The translations under genes were made by a program, and so were the position numbers. 64,000 nucleotides of DNA from Sambucus nigra (lineage: Eukaryota; Streptophyta; Magnoliopsida; Dipsacales; Adoxaceae), in the NCBI GenBank assembly GCA_949130495.1, contig OX422208.1, forward strand, positions 399,798,561 to 399,862,560, written 5' to 3'. Shown piece after piece: positions 1 to 11,460 of this stretch. Each line of letters starts with the position of its first letter. The stretch's first letter is position 1. Below the pieces are notes generated by a model, which did not search any database, was not told the origin of the DNA, and was given only the letters and a program-made list of their open reading frames with translations.

Positions 1-1140
1 ATTCGTAATTAGACATACCCCTACAAAATAATAAGACAAAAATAGTCCTAATTAGTTGTAAAAAAAACTCTAATCTTCTTCCTCACTTAACAAACCCTAA
101 TATGATAATATACCGAGATACCTCCCTCTCTCTTTCTCCCACGCGCGCGCGCCTCAAACAAAACACAAAATAAATTGAATTGTGTTTTAATTTTGAAATC
201 GGAGTGTGGTTTGTGATGGTGCCAGCAGTGGATAATGGTGTTGTTTATGCCTGAGTGTGTAGTTAGGTTGTTTGTAGTGTTGGGTGGGGTGAGGTTGTTT
301 CAATTTTTACTAGTTTGGATCGATTTTTATTGACCGTGGTAGAATGTGTTGTTATTGAAATGCTTGGAGATGGAAATTTATGGTGGTTCTGACAGGAGTC
401 TTGCAGTGGCTTTTGTAATGATGGATGATTGGACATAATAATGTTGGGTGATTCAGGAAGTGGTGTTTTGGTTGATTTTGTGGTTTGAGATTATGTTTTG
501 GTACTGTCGGGTTTAAATTGGTGGTGTAATGGTAGTGTTATGGTGGTTAGGCGATGGATTGATGGGTATTGGGTTGAATTATAGGTCGCAGTGAGTCATG
601 GCAATTTAAGTAGCGGTATTGGGTGGCTTTTGGTGTTGGAAATGGTGGTTTAAAGGGTTATTTGTGGTTGTTGTGTTAAATTGGATTTCTAGTGGTTGAT
701 GTTGCCAGTTTGGATGATGATAGTGGTTTTATAAGAGATTGAATTTGGTGGTGTCGGGTTATGATGAGTTTTAGATGTGGGTTGGAGATGGTGGTTTGAT
801 AGTTGGTGGCGGTGTTTGGTTACAGTGTGGTAGTTATTGGGTTTTGGATATTAATTTTTGAGGTGGTTTATAGAGAGAGATAGAGAGGGTATTTGTGTGT
901 ATTGTTAGATTAAGATTTATTATGTGAGGAAGAATATGGGTGTTTGGTTACAAATAATTAGTGGTATTTTCGTCTTATAATTCTATGGGGGTTATGTCTA
1001 ATTAGGAATTAATAATTTTTGATGTTATTAGACTTTTGTTAAAAAAGTGGGTGTTATATCTAACACATTTGTAAAGTGGGGATTATATCAAATAAGGCAT
1101 TATAAACTGGGAGTTATGTCAAAAAATCTAATATAAATGG
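1..1140. mobile_element. Terminal-inverted-repeat element, left end outside the window
   Basis: Bases 1-150 recur as an imperfect reverse complement at about 861-1010. Shared landmarks are AATTAGACATA, TCTTCCTCAC and a CT-rich run. The right arm continues outward into a short tandem repeat of about 30 bp (GTGGGTGTTATATC-like units near 1046, 1076, 1108 and 1137). The left arm must therefore begin before base 1. The interior (200-860) is strongly strand-asymmetric, rich in TGGTGGTT-like words and poor in C, and holds no reading frame. Long inverted arms and no coding capacity suggest a non-autonomous MULE-like element. The target duplication cannot be seen, so the superfamily is an inference. 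Confidence 0.55.
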
Positions 1141-1200
1141 GTATTTCATGCATATTATATCGACATTTTGGGATAGTTATTATGCTATTTTATTTTTATG

Positions 1201-1293
1201 TAGAAATGGTCACAATTTTGGACTGTGATCAAACTCTTGAGTCACGGTTTCGATCCGTGAAAAAATTAAGGGGTGACCATTTTGGGGGCTATG
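1201..1293. repeat. CACTA-type subterminal motif cluster, left part
   Basis: Near-palindromic copies of GGTCACNNTTTNGACCGTGACC occur here (for example GTCACAATTTTGGACTGTGA and GTCACGGTTTCGATCCGTGA). The same motif forms the dense array at 34138-34560, which ends in a CACTA terminus. It also recurs at 2485-2600. This cluster is probably a leftover of that transposon family. No terminal CACTA sequence is visible next to it. Confidence 0.4.
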
Positions 1294-2460
1294 ACACCCC
1301 GTAATATTTAAAAATAGATTGATGAGTACTATATTCAAAAATTACCAGAGTCTAAACAAATTAGTATCATACTAATCATGTAAGAAAAGAAATAAACTGA
1401 AAACAAAAATAAATATCCATAAAGAAAGATATCCCAGTACTGGGATATCATCCATATGAGTCAAATCACATGCCAACCCAACTACTATAGGCTGTACAAA
1501 ATATACGAATGCGAATGTATATCTCTCTCCACTATAACGGAAAATAAAAGAAATGATAGATCTGGCATGCAGAACAATGACACCTGCATCCTAATGTAGA
1601 TCTCTAATAGAAGTATGAATGACAAGAACACTATCGAGCAAGGTTACGGAGCGGGAGGCCTTGGTACTCGAATGTTAAATCCACAAAGTTAATAGCAAAT
1701 TAAAAGGGAATAAGAATATAACGAAACTTGTAATAAGTCATAGCTATGCATCTGCCTCTATTTTTTAACATCCATTAGAATTTCCCCACCCTGCAATCCT
1801 AATATCATATGCATGTACGATCCCAAATCCCAAGTGACCCTATGGTTTGGTTTTATTCTATACATATGAAAATAAAATATTAAAATTCAAGATAAGAATA
1901 CTCTAATCAAGTCAAGTGTTATGAAGAAATTAAGATAGGTCTTAGAGTATAAGGATTACATTGGTAAATCGAGTAAAAAATGCCTAGCTCTACTGCCTTC
2001 GGGGATCACTCGCGCGTACTATGTATAGTTTTAGGTCGTCTTGAATTTAAAACCTCATCAAGGCATGTCTACTCACCGAGGTACCACAATGTTCGAGTCG
2101 TACGTGCTCCTTTTAAATAGAATCCTCCCTAGTATATTCTCCACGAGTACTCACACATGGTATACATCACATAAAGAGTACGACAATATATCATCATCTT
2201 AACCACGGAATTCGAGTACTAAACTATAATTCATCCACTTTAATTTTATTTAAAATAGATTAAGGAATCCATTCATTATCTTACATTTAAGTCATCCAAT
2301 TCATCTAATAATAAGAGAATACGCATCAATTTAGTTCAGGAGTCATCCATAAACAATTACTAATTACCAAAAGAAAAAGAAGAAGAGAAATTTCCAAATA
2401 TCTAAAGGCACCGGTCGGCCACGTGGGCAAGGTGGATAAGGAACTGTAACCACCAGCTGT
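1294..2460 (-). mobile_element. Solo or remnant Tekay-like LTR, minus strand
   Basis: On the minus strand this stretch ends in GGGGTGTCA, as do the LTRs at 19765-19776 and 32905-32916. It also contains GGTGAGTAG, resembling the GGTGAGTGTACTCAC segment of the 22955 LTR. The + strand edge reads TGACACCCCG at 1294. No primer-binding site follows the LTR end, as expected for a solo LTR or a 3' LTR facing flanking DNA. CACTA-type motif clusters lie on both sides, so the LTR seems to have inserted into such a cluster. The far boundary near 2460 is approximate and no target duplication was found. Confidence 0.35.
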
Positions 2461-2484
2461 AAAAACATACAGTGAACTTTAGTT

Positions 2485-2600
2485 GGTCACCGTCATGAAT
2501 CGTGATTCCCTATCATGATAACATATCATGTGGTCATGGACCACCTTTTAACCCATTATAATGTTATCACATAAATGGTCACGATTTTGGACCATGACTA
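2485..2600. repeat. CACTA-type subterminal motif cluster, right part
   Basis: The stretch contains GGTCACGATTTTGGACCATG and related inverted units (GGTCACCGTCATGAATCGTGA, GTGGTCATGGACCAC). They match the cluster at 1201-1293 and the array at 34138-34560. Bases 2601-2856 after it hold nothing I recognise. Confidence 0.4.
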
Positions 2601-2859
2601 TTATTGAGTTTATTTCAAAAATTATTTTTATTCGTTTGCATCCATAAAAAATTCTTGTACATCTTTTCAAACGTGTATACAATTCCAATATATGACCAAA
2701 TAATACATCAATCAAAATGCAATAATACAACAACTATTAAGTCTTCAAATTAATTACACTAATCTATCACAATTAAATATTAAAATCTTCAATGTGTTAA
2801 TTCCCCAAAGTATATACAAAATATTAAAAGTGTTCCTTCTCCAACTAGACCTGCAAATA

Positions 2860-2945
2860 CACTACAAAAAATAGTTTTTAAGACTGAAGTTTTTGGGACT
2901 ACTAAAATTATAGTCCCTAAAATATACTTTTTAGGTGTGCTGTAG
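2860..2945 (+). repeat. CACTA left terminal inverted and subterminal repeat
   Basis: The terminus CACTACAAAAAA is followed by GGGACTACTAAAATTATAGT and TAGTCCCTAAAATATAC. These mirror GTCCTAAAAAATATTTTAGT on the inward strand of the right end. Confidence 0.8.
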
Positions 2946-3755
2946 TCAACCATCCTTTAAAGTAGTAATATTTAAAACTCTTATTGTTACCCATCTTAAA
3001 TACATTATCAATGAATATTGCTTGACATTAGCAGTACCAAATGCTAGACCTTTTGAGACATAAAAAAAATTGGGTTTCCTCATTTCCTTTTACTTCTTGC
3101 TTTCTCTCAAACCCTTTTTACACTTACTATCCAAAATAAATAAATAATTCCTCCTGATTTTTTTTATGTTTCTTAGAAAAACACCCAAGATTTTCAAGAT
3201 GTCGTTGCTTAATCATCTACTAATCAATAAAATGTTGTGAGAAACAATTGTCACCCAATGTGTTGAAAACGGTAGCAAACACAATAACTAGGGCTAAAAA
3301 TTCATTCAAGATAGGTTAGTTTTGAAGCTCATTCAATCTTGTTCATCAACTCACCGAAACAAGTTTGATCCAACTTTGAATCTCATTTAAACTATCAGGA
3401 TAAGATGAAAGAGAACAACATTCAACTCGTCTTATTCATGGACACATGTTAGTAAGTAAAGGTTTTTACATTCCTATTACCACTCCATATATGGCACTAC
3501 CCCACTACCAAACCTAGTAGCAAAATCAAATCAAACCCGTATCTATATCTCTTTGCAGTTTCAAAGAATCCCAATTTAATTTGAACTCTTATCTCTCAAA
3601 ATATTATTGATTTTCTAGCAATCTTCCCAAGAATACTAACTTTATTTGAACTACACTCATTAACAAATGATAATTTCGTCAACCTTATTATATATATATC
3701 TTTAAAAATTGACATATATATTATCGTCATCCATGAATCTTCTGACACGGGTTGG
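2946..3755. other. CACTA interior without recognisable content
   Basis: AT-rich sequence with no reading frame, repeat array or RNA gene that I can recognise. Confidence 0.5.
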
Positions 3756-3759
3756 CCCT

Positions 3760-5891
3760 AAAAGGTTAGAAAATGGAATATATCTCTCGGCGTGTGTGGG
3801 AATTCGAGGATAGGAATACTCTTTTCACCACAAGCGCGATCTTGGCGGGCTTCCACGGATATAAATCGACAGTCGTCAAAGGGAGAAGAAAATGTAGAAA
3901 ATGGAGTCGCTAGAGTATTTTTCTCAAAACAGGAAAAGAATGTAGCCGTCCTCGACAAAATGGCGTCAAAAGACAAACTGATGAATATGAAACCAAAGGA
4001 ATCGAGGGTTCGGGGACTAAGTTACTAAATGGGAAGGTGTTAAGCATCAATTCCGTCCTTTCGATCTCTTATATGCTATAATAATGTTCTTTTTTCTCTC
4101 CAAGACGTGACACGATTTTATATTGTGTCTGACGTGAAAAATAGGTGAGAAAGAGAAATCATCCTACTCCCATCATTGGAAGGATGGAGAGGAGTCATTA
4201 TAAGGAATACACAAAAAAGATGATAATAGAAAATATGATGTTAGTGTCCATCGAATCATAACTCACCATGAGAAAATGAATGTGCTTGTCGGGTTGGAAC
4301 ACTAATATGTAGGCGTGTGAATACGCACAATACTACTAAATATGATACATAAACAAAGGTACCACATGAGTAAAATTGGACTCAAATGTTGATAATGACT
4401 AGGGATACCTACGTAGCCAAAATAGGCATCAAAGTCCACGTAGTTCTACATATAAAAAAGGTGGGGTTTAACCCATAAACCAATATTTAGTAATCAACTC
4501 TAATTATTTTGGAAAGAGGTGCTCAAGTGTAAAAGTGTAGAAAAACTGAGGAAATCCTACTTAAGGGTTTATAGGTGAACCCTCTTTTTGTCCTTTTCAT
4601 TTTATGAAAACATATAATGTGAATAATAGTAATAAAAAGGGTATTAGTTAATGTGTGATCATGGAGTAAGACTAGAAGATATCAAAAGTGGAAGAAAAGT
4701 AATTAAATGTCATTAATTAAATGAATTAGAAAAGAATAGGAATTGACCTCCTAGAAAATTTTGCTATTGATTTTTGAAGGAGAGTATGCTAATTTTATAG
4801 TCGTGGGATGATGATGAAGTAGGGGGAGGTAAGTGGAAAAAAGTGGTATAAATCGAGATAAGGAAAGTGAGGGGAATGTTACAAACTTGGAATTTTAGAG
4901 TTGTGGTGCACTAATTTCGAGATAAGGAATATTTCGATTACTGAAAAAGGGGTACTTAGGAATGAGGCCATGACCTTCTTAAATCGCAAGAATTAGGGTT
5001 CAGGGGATTGTCAATCAGCATAATCCCTAGCCTGCCTACCGACATACCCCTAAATTTCTAGCGAAGTAAAGTACTCGCCTGCCTATAGTCATGGCGTTTG
5101 GGGTGCCTATAAGCAATATAAAAAGGAATTTTTCGGAAAAATGGGCATAAACTGCAAACCATAAGTCCGAATCATCCATGACCAGGACTATTGGAAAGGG
5201 TATTCAGATCCCTATAAAAATCCATTGTTCCACTCCTAGGTTTTAGAGTTGATTAAGGTCAAACGGGGCTCGGAAGTGCCCAATGGACTCTAGACGGGGG
5301 TTCCGGAGTAAAAAGGCATATACATGCGAACCGTAAGGCCGATTAGTGCACGATAGGGATCGTTCGAAAGGGGATTAAGATCTCTATGAAGGTGAAATGA
5401 TATTCGCTCGGGTTAGAGATTTAACCAAAGTTAAATGGGTCTCAAGAGCGCCCAGTGGGTTTTAGATCAAGGTTTGGAGTAAAAAGGTGAGTACGCGCGA
5501 ACCGTAAGGCCGATTCATGCACGGTATGGACCGTTGGAAAGGGGATTCAAAGACCTACAAAGTTGAAATGAGATTATCTCTAGTTGGATAGTTAACCAAA
5601 GTCAAGGGGGGATCGAGACCGCCCGATGTCCTCTAGATCAGGGTTTAGAGTAAAAAGGAAAGTACGCGAAAATTATTAGGTCGATTTGCGCATGGTAAGG
5701 GATTTAGAGATATGTGAAGGTTACATAAGCTTCGTTCAAGCTGGAGAGTTGAATAATGTCAAATGGGGATCGGGAAAACTCAATGGCCTCTATATCAGGG
5801 TTTAGAAAAGTATTTGGGGTCTTAGGGTGGGAGGAGAGGTGCTAGGAACCTAAGGAGGTATTTGGAGGGTAATAGGACGGGGTGTCTATAG
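3760..5891 (-). mobile_element. Ancient Tat/Ogre-type LTR, minus strand, inside the CACTA element
   Basis: Read on the minus strand, this stretch is collinear with the + strand Tat-type LTR at 56531-58778. Matches in order are TATAGACACCCC (near 5891; LTR start TGTAGACACCCC at 56531), four units of a 170-bp repeat (5150-5690; 171 bp units at 56700-57440), and the CTTTTTCGGGAAAT-like and CTGATCGGCA-like words (5030-5130). The ACTACGTGGACTTTGATGCC box follows (4420; same box at 58110), then CTAACACCTTCCCATTT (4040; same word at 58510) and an AGTCGCCAG-like word (3905). Length is 2.1 kb against 2.25 kb. It is much more diverged than the young copy. Confidence 0.75.
5150..5690 (-). repeat. 170-bp tandem repeat inside the minus-strand Tat LTR
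   Basis: The word GCGAACCGTAAGGCCGAT or a variant recurs at about 5156, 5328, 5499 and 5668, giving spacings of 172, 171 and 169 bp. Each unit also carries a GACCGTTGGAAAGGGGATT box, which equals AATCCCCTTTCCAACGGTC of the + strand LTR repeats. The array lies upstream of the LTR promoter when read on the minus strand. Confidence 0.75.
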
Positions 5892-6049
5892 AGCCCCTAG
5901 ATGGGAAAGCTTGGAAAAAGCAAAGGTCATCGAAAGATATACACCTCATAAATGTTTAAGATTTTTGAGGATCGATGCTTCTATTGGGGATTTAAGAAGT
6001 GAATGTGATAGATTTAAAGGGTTGAGGGAAATTCTGTGGACCTTGGTCA

Positions 6050-6800
6050 ATTTTATGAACCTAAAGAGTTAAGGTAACCAATTTAGAGGGTCGATGTCTA
6101 TTGTGCAGAACTTGATTAATTCTGTGGACCTACAGAGTTGAGGTGACCTATTCAGAGGGTCGAGGTCAATTTTGCATCCCTAAGGAGTTGAGGTGATCGA
6201 TTCAGAGGGTTAAGGTTGATTCTACAGACCTAGAGAGTTGGGCTAACCAATTCAGAGGGTCGGGGTCAATTTTGCAAACCTAAAGAGTTTAATGTGACCA
6301 ATTTAAAGGGTCAAGGTAGATTCTACGAACCTAAGGAGTTGATGTGACCGATTCAAAGGGTCGAGATCGATTTTACGGACCTAAAGAGTTGAGAGTGACT
6401 GATTAAAAGGGCCAAGGTCGATACTGCGAACCAAAAAAGTTAAGAATGACTGATTTAGAGGTTCGAGGTTGATTTTACGGATCTCAAGAGGTTGAGAGTG
6501 ACCAATTTAGAGGGTTGAGGTCGATTTTATGAACCTAAGAAGTAGAGAGTGATCGATTCAGAGGTTCGAGGTCAATTATACGGACCTAAAGAGTTTGAGG
6601 TAACCAATTCATAGGTTTGAGGTTAATTCTGTGAACCTAAAGATTTTGAGGTGAATGATTCAAAGATTCGAGGCAAACCTAAAGAGCTGAGAGTGACTCA
6701 TTCAAAGGCTCGAGGTCACTTTTATGGACCTAAAGAGTTGAGGTGATAGATTCAGAGGGTCAAAGTCGATTATGGGGGCCTAAAGAGTTAGGGTTATGAG
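6050..6800. repeat. 50-51 bp minisatellite, about 15 units
   Basis: Units follow the pattern GACCTAAAGAGTTGAGGTGA, a CCGATTCAGAGGGTCGAGGT part and a short GATTTTACG-type end. The GAGTT anchor occurs near 6135, 6185, 6235, 6285, 6336, 6386, 6437, 6488, 6539, 6590, 6642, 6684, 6735 and 6785, so spacing is almost always 50 or 51 bp. Units differ at several positions, so this is an old array. It lies directly upstream of a promoter-like stretch at 6960-7200. Confidence 0.85.
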
Positions 6801-6959
6801 AAACACTCTTTCGTTCTATTGGGGAGCATAGGAGTGGTGAGGGCTCTTTGCGAGCGCTGGCGCACTTCGTTTAAGAGATTTCTCGAAGCTCTTATGTACT
6901 TGATACTCTAGGGATTTTTTGAGAATTTTTTGGGCCATTTCTGGATTTTTCTGGAATTT

Positions 6960-7200
6960 GTGAGACAAAATTTAAGGGGTCTATCGATTGGCATAGTCAA
7001 AGGGGTGTCTATCGGCATAGGGAACGAACTCCTGAGCTTCCCGGAGGAGGTAAAAGGTTTTTTTCGACATGCATGATTGGGAGACTGCTGATTGGCACAC
7101 CCCCTAGCTCCTTATAGAAGGGGGCGGCCCTCTTCATTTTTTCACAACTTCATTCAAGTGAATCTCTTCTTTTCTCTCACTAACAATCATTTTCAAGAAT
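6960..7200 (+). promoter_or_regulatory. Promoter-like segment resembling the Tat LTR, plus strand
   Basis: TCTATCGATTGGCAT, TGTCTATCGGCATAGGG and CTGCTGATTGGCACACC are followed by CCTTATAGAAGGGGGCGGCC and a CT-rich leader. This repeats the order seen at 57484-57610 in the Tat LTR: CCAATTGGC, CCTATCGGCA, GCTGATCGGCAC, then CCTATAAAAGGAGGCC. It is probably the U3/R core of a second, related LTR on the plus strand, with the 50-bp array as its upstream repeat. Its LTR ends were not located. Confidence 0.45.
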
Positions 7201-7206
7201 ATTTCT

Positions 7207-7494
7207 TTGAAAGAATTTATGGAAGGTGCAATGAATAAAGCTCAGATAGCTATTGACTACTGGGTCGGCATGGAGTGGTGTGATGCCGAGGCACTGTTGT
7301 TGGGGAATGAGAATACCTATGATAGTTTTGAGCCCATTATTGATGTCAAAGTTCTATTATGCGAGCTAAAAAATCATTGTTCTGCCAAGGTGAAGAACCC
7401 AAATGGTTATGTAAATGCTTTTTATTTATTTTCATTTAGTAAATATGTTATACTTAACACAATTATTGGTTTTGTTTGGTGTTTCGTTATGTAA
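7207..7494 (+). CDS. Short ORF of unknown function after the promoter-like segment
   Basis: This is a 95-codon frame whose first listed codon is TTG; internal ATGs follow at 7219 and 7228. The N-terminal 60 residues (for example DYWVGMEWCDAEALL) look protein-like and I recognise no family. The C-terminal part is hydrophobic and read from AT-rich DNA. A TTTTCTTTTCTACAG acceptor-like sequence at 7645-7659 could end an intron beginning near 7410, so this may be a first exon. It is just as possible that the frame is fortuitous. Confidence 0.15.
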   Translation: MKEFMEGAMNKAQIAIDYWVGMEWCDAEALLLGNENTYDSFEPIIDVKVLLCELKNHCSAKVKNPNGYVNAFYLFSFSKYVILNTIIGFVWCFVM

Positions 7495-7659
7495 GGTGGT
7501 GAAGATTCTATGCAAGAAGTATGATTAAAGTAATTTCAAATTAAAACTCCTCTTCATAAGATTGCAGTATGTGCAAAGAGATATTTAATTTCAGTATGTG
7601 ATATTTCAAAATGTCATTGGATCAAAGTAATATAATTAATTATTTTTCTTTTCTACAGG

Positions 7660-8105
7660 TGGAGGATAGATTTGGATTAAAAGTAGTTCTTTTGGTGATG
7701 CATAAAGCTAACTTATTTCTTTATTAGATTAGATAATAATAGGTAGTGATTAGTTTAGTTAGTGATTACTTAAGAAATTATTTTTAATGAAAGTAAAAAT
7801 TGGATTTATAGAATAAAAGGAATGGGAAAAATATGGTTACTGGAAGATTATCGATTGAGGGAGACATAGAGAGGGGTAGGTAATGGACTAGTCGATGTTT
7901 TCTCGTTACTACCTAAATGATAATCAATTTTACCAAATCTATGAACAAATCCCTTTATTTTTAATTGTTGGCTCCGTCCGTGATAAACATGTTTTTCATT
8001 GATGGATATTTAACAATTAGCTATTTCTTACATAACAAATTTTCATTTTCTAGGCATTCAAGTTAAAACAACACTAAATTTGCAATTTTAATTCTTAATT
8101 ACTAA

Positions 8106-8107
<2 letters not shown>
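7660..8107. other. CACTA interior without recognisable content
   Basis: AT-rich sequence with no frame, array or terminal repeat that I can identify. Confidence 0.5.

Positions 8108-8185
<78 letters not shown>
8108..8185. repeat. (TTA)n microsatellite
   Basis: About 25 uninterrupted TTA units. Confidence 0.95.
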
Positions 8186-8209
8186 TTGCATTTGATTTGT
8201 AGTTGTGAT

Positions 8210-9370
8210 CAGAGGTTAAGAGTGAGCCAATTGAAAATCGGGATTGATTTGTAGTGGGCATATGAGTTTGAGGGGATCCAACTGAAAACTTGGATTTCTA
8301 GTATTGATCGTGACCTCATCGGACAACCGGTTGACTAAATTGACACGTATACATTTGTTTTGGGGTGAAATTGGGATTTAGGGGGAAAACACTCAAAAAT
8401 ATACTCGAGTGACCCTAAGAGAGTCACGAACACCCAAAGTGGTACAAAAATAACATTTAGGATGTGTTTGCATCCTCATCGGATTCAAGGATTCTGAAAT
8501 TAACATTTATACATTCGTTTTGTGGTTAAAAGTGTCTTTCGGGGGTAAAAACTAGAAAAAAAAAGGAAGTGGCCCAAAAAAAGGCATGGACACCCCAAAG
8601 AGATAGTGATGTAATACATGGGAAGTGATCGTGTCCTCATTAGACACTCGATTTCCAATATATATATGCACTCATTTTTAGGTAAAAATGAGATTATGGG
8701 GTGGGAAACATAATATTGAAACTAAGAAGCATAGTAGAGGCTTAAACACCTTATGAGGTACCCAAGTAATTGTCTAAAGTGATCGTGTTTTTTTCGGACA
8801 CCCATTTTAGTAAATTGAATACTATATGCTCATTATAGGGTTAAAATGGTCCCTAGGGGGGAAATATTGAAAGCAACAATGAAGTGTCTGATACAAAGAC
8901 ATGGACACCCGAAAAGATACAAAATAAACTTCTGAAAAGTGATCGTATCCTCATCAGACACTCTATTTTATAAATCGATTAGTATACGCTTGTTTTGGGG
9001 TTGAAATGGGATAATGGGATGAAACTGAAAACAAAAACAAAGGGTCTTGGAAATAGGCCCACACACCTCATGATATACAAAAGTAATATGTCAGAGTTAA
9101 TCGTGTCATCATTCGATAACCAAATGCCTAAATTGACTTTAATATGCTTTATTTTGGGTGTACTTGGGCTTTAGGGTGCGAAAACTCAAATTAACAATCG
9201 AGTCATTGAAAAAGAGTCATGGACACCTAATGTTGTACAAAAATAATATGGGAGAAGTGTTCATGTCCTCATCGGATTCATGGTTTCCAAACTTTACCAT
9301 TCTACATTCTTTTGGGGGTTATAAGTTCATTTGGGAGTTGTAAACTGAATATAACAATGAAGTGGACCAA
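8210..9370. repeat. 160-bp tandem array, seven units
   Basis: The anchor GATCGTGTCCTCATCGGACA or a variant recurs at 8306, 8467, 8627, 8781, 8941, 9099 and 9259, with spacings of 161, 160, 154, 160, 158 and 160 bp. Each unit also contains ATTTGTTTTGGGGTTAAAAT-like, GGGGGAAA-like and CATGGACACCC-like words. Units are diverged from one another but phase is well kept. It looks like a small satellite locus embedded in the CACTA element. Confidence 0.85.
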
Positions 9371-9380
9371 AAAAGTAATA

Positions 9381-9383
<3 letters not shown>

Positions 9384-9419
<36 letters not shown>
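9384..9419. repeat. (GA)n microsatellite
   Basis: About 18 GA units directly after the 160-bp array. The open reading frame across it is an artefact of the repeat. Confidence 0.95.
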
Positions 9420-9422
<3 letters not shown>

Positions 9423-9499
9423 TACCTTTATCGTGGGGATCTGAATTTAGATACAGTAACAAGAAGAGAGATAGAGATAGGGTTACCTTTACCGTAGAA

Positions 9500-11460
9500 G
9501 AGCAATAGAAGATATTGTAGGAAAACTAATTAAACTAGAAAGAGCTGGGACAAGAAGCGGCAAAGAGTAAGCGTGGTAGGTGGAGCATATGGAGAAGACG
9601 AGTTTAAGACATTGAGAGAATGATAAGGGTTTGAGTAAGCATGAAATGAAATCTTATATACCCGAGAATGATGAAAATCAGCAGTGGCAAGTGAAATTAT
9701 TTTGACACTTGAGATTGGGGTTAAGTTCTAAGCATATGAGAACCACATGATTTTATCTCCTTATATGTGTACAATTTTCCATTTTACAATGATTTTGAAC
9801 ACTTAAAAGTTTTTCAAATGCCTAGAACCGTTGCAAAAATTTATAAGTGTTCTGAACACTTAGAAATCATTTTTTTATTAGGTGCAATATAGGATATTTT
9901 GTGTAATGTATGAAGCAAAACTTCCAATGTAGGTTGATTTAATCTAATCCATTCATAACCCCATTTCAGATGTGGAGTGTTTGTGGTAATTTTACAAGAA
10001 TAATTTCTTAATTGAAATTGTCATTCACTTATTTATTGACTTTCTCAGGTAGTTTTATTTTTGTATGTCTTTAGGACTTCCAAATGTATAGGTTATATCA
10101 ATCTGTTAAATGATTCACTCTATCTACTTAAATACTGCAGAGATCATAGTAAAGGTGGATATAAATTTACTCATAAGATTCCTACCCACTAATAAAGTTT
10201 CTAGAGGGATGACCTCTATTCACAAAGGTACCTTACATTAATAACAATAGTAAACACATCTTTATCATTATGGGATTGATATAATGTATATATATAACTG
10301 CTTAATATGTATAAAAAGAGATATTTTACTAATTACAGATATATTTTACCTTATAACACAGTTATTTTATTTCTATATATGTATAAAGGGTGTGTTAGGT
10401 AGGCTACATGTATCGAGATTTTCTGCCCTTAGGATATATTGTATATAATTTAATATTTTTTGGACAAAAAATTCTCCCTTATCAAGTTACTTGTTCACGG
10501 TGTTGTGGCTATTGTTGTGGTTATTTTTTAGTTAATTTTAATGTTTAACCATGTTAGTTTTTATGAATAAACAAAGGAGACTTTGCCAATGTTTTTTTAA
10601 ACAACTTGTGTGAAACTAGGCGGTGGGGAAAGTGACACTATTACGAATTTATTAATTATCTTGGATATATAAACCTTGATGTTAATTGGATTGTAATCTA
10701 AACTTTGCATTGTCGATGGTGGAAATTTACTACTGATTTATTACGGCTATTATTATGGTTATTTTTAGTCAATTTTAATGTTTAAACATGTTAGATTTTA
10801 TGAATAAACAAAAGAGATATTGTCAATTTAAAAAAAATATTAAGTGTCTTTAAATATGATTAATAAGATTGTATATAAATTTCATAATGTTTTTAAATAT
10901 TTCATCTTTAGGAACTATTTGTTAAAAATTTATTCTTTTTTTAAGGTAATTGACACTAAATAAATTTTATTACAAGTGGAAACCTTTTCTAGAACAGGAA
11001 AATCATTGAAGTCATTTTGTTTGAGGTCGTATGCTTTAAGATCATGGATTTACTTTAGTGACATCATTTTATGTTAGGTGTACATGGATTCTTATGTAAT
11101 TTTTTTAATGAGACTAGTGGAATATTTGAAAATTTTATGATTACCATTAATATTTTGGTAGACACGATGTTGATATGTTGATTGTGCAAAGAGAGATTTT
11201 ACTTATATAAACTCTAATTATAGTTCAATGAAAAATGAGCTGATGTGTTAATGATTAAGATTTTAACTAATAAATATTAAAATGGGTGTCAATGATATTA
11301 TATATTATTTTTAACATGTTTTTATCTTTGATTATATAGAATATATGCTAGAATGGATGTAAATCATGCTATGTATTCTATTTGTTAAACATATTTTTAG
11401 TGATAACTTTGTAAAGCATCTTAAATAGTATGTTCAATTCTAAATTAAACTTTTGGGATG
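9500..11460. other. CACTA interior, AT-rich, with one diverged direct repeat
   Basis: No coding content was seen. About 90 bp recur at 10499-10589 and 10738-10828. The shared core is TTTTAATGTTTAA, then CATGTTAG, then TTTATGAATAAACAAA, at a distance of 239 bp. The rest is featureless. Confidence 0.6.

Noticed and set aside
2090..2105. GTTCGAGTC resembling a tRNA T-loop
   Set aside because: No acceptor, D or anticodon stems could be formed around it.
9312..9497. Frame with Arg-Glu repeats
   Set aside because: It is produced by the (GA)n tract.
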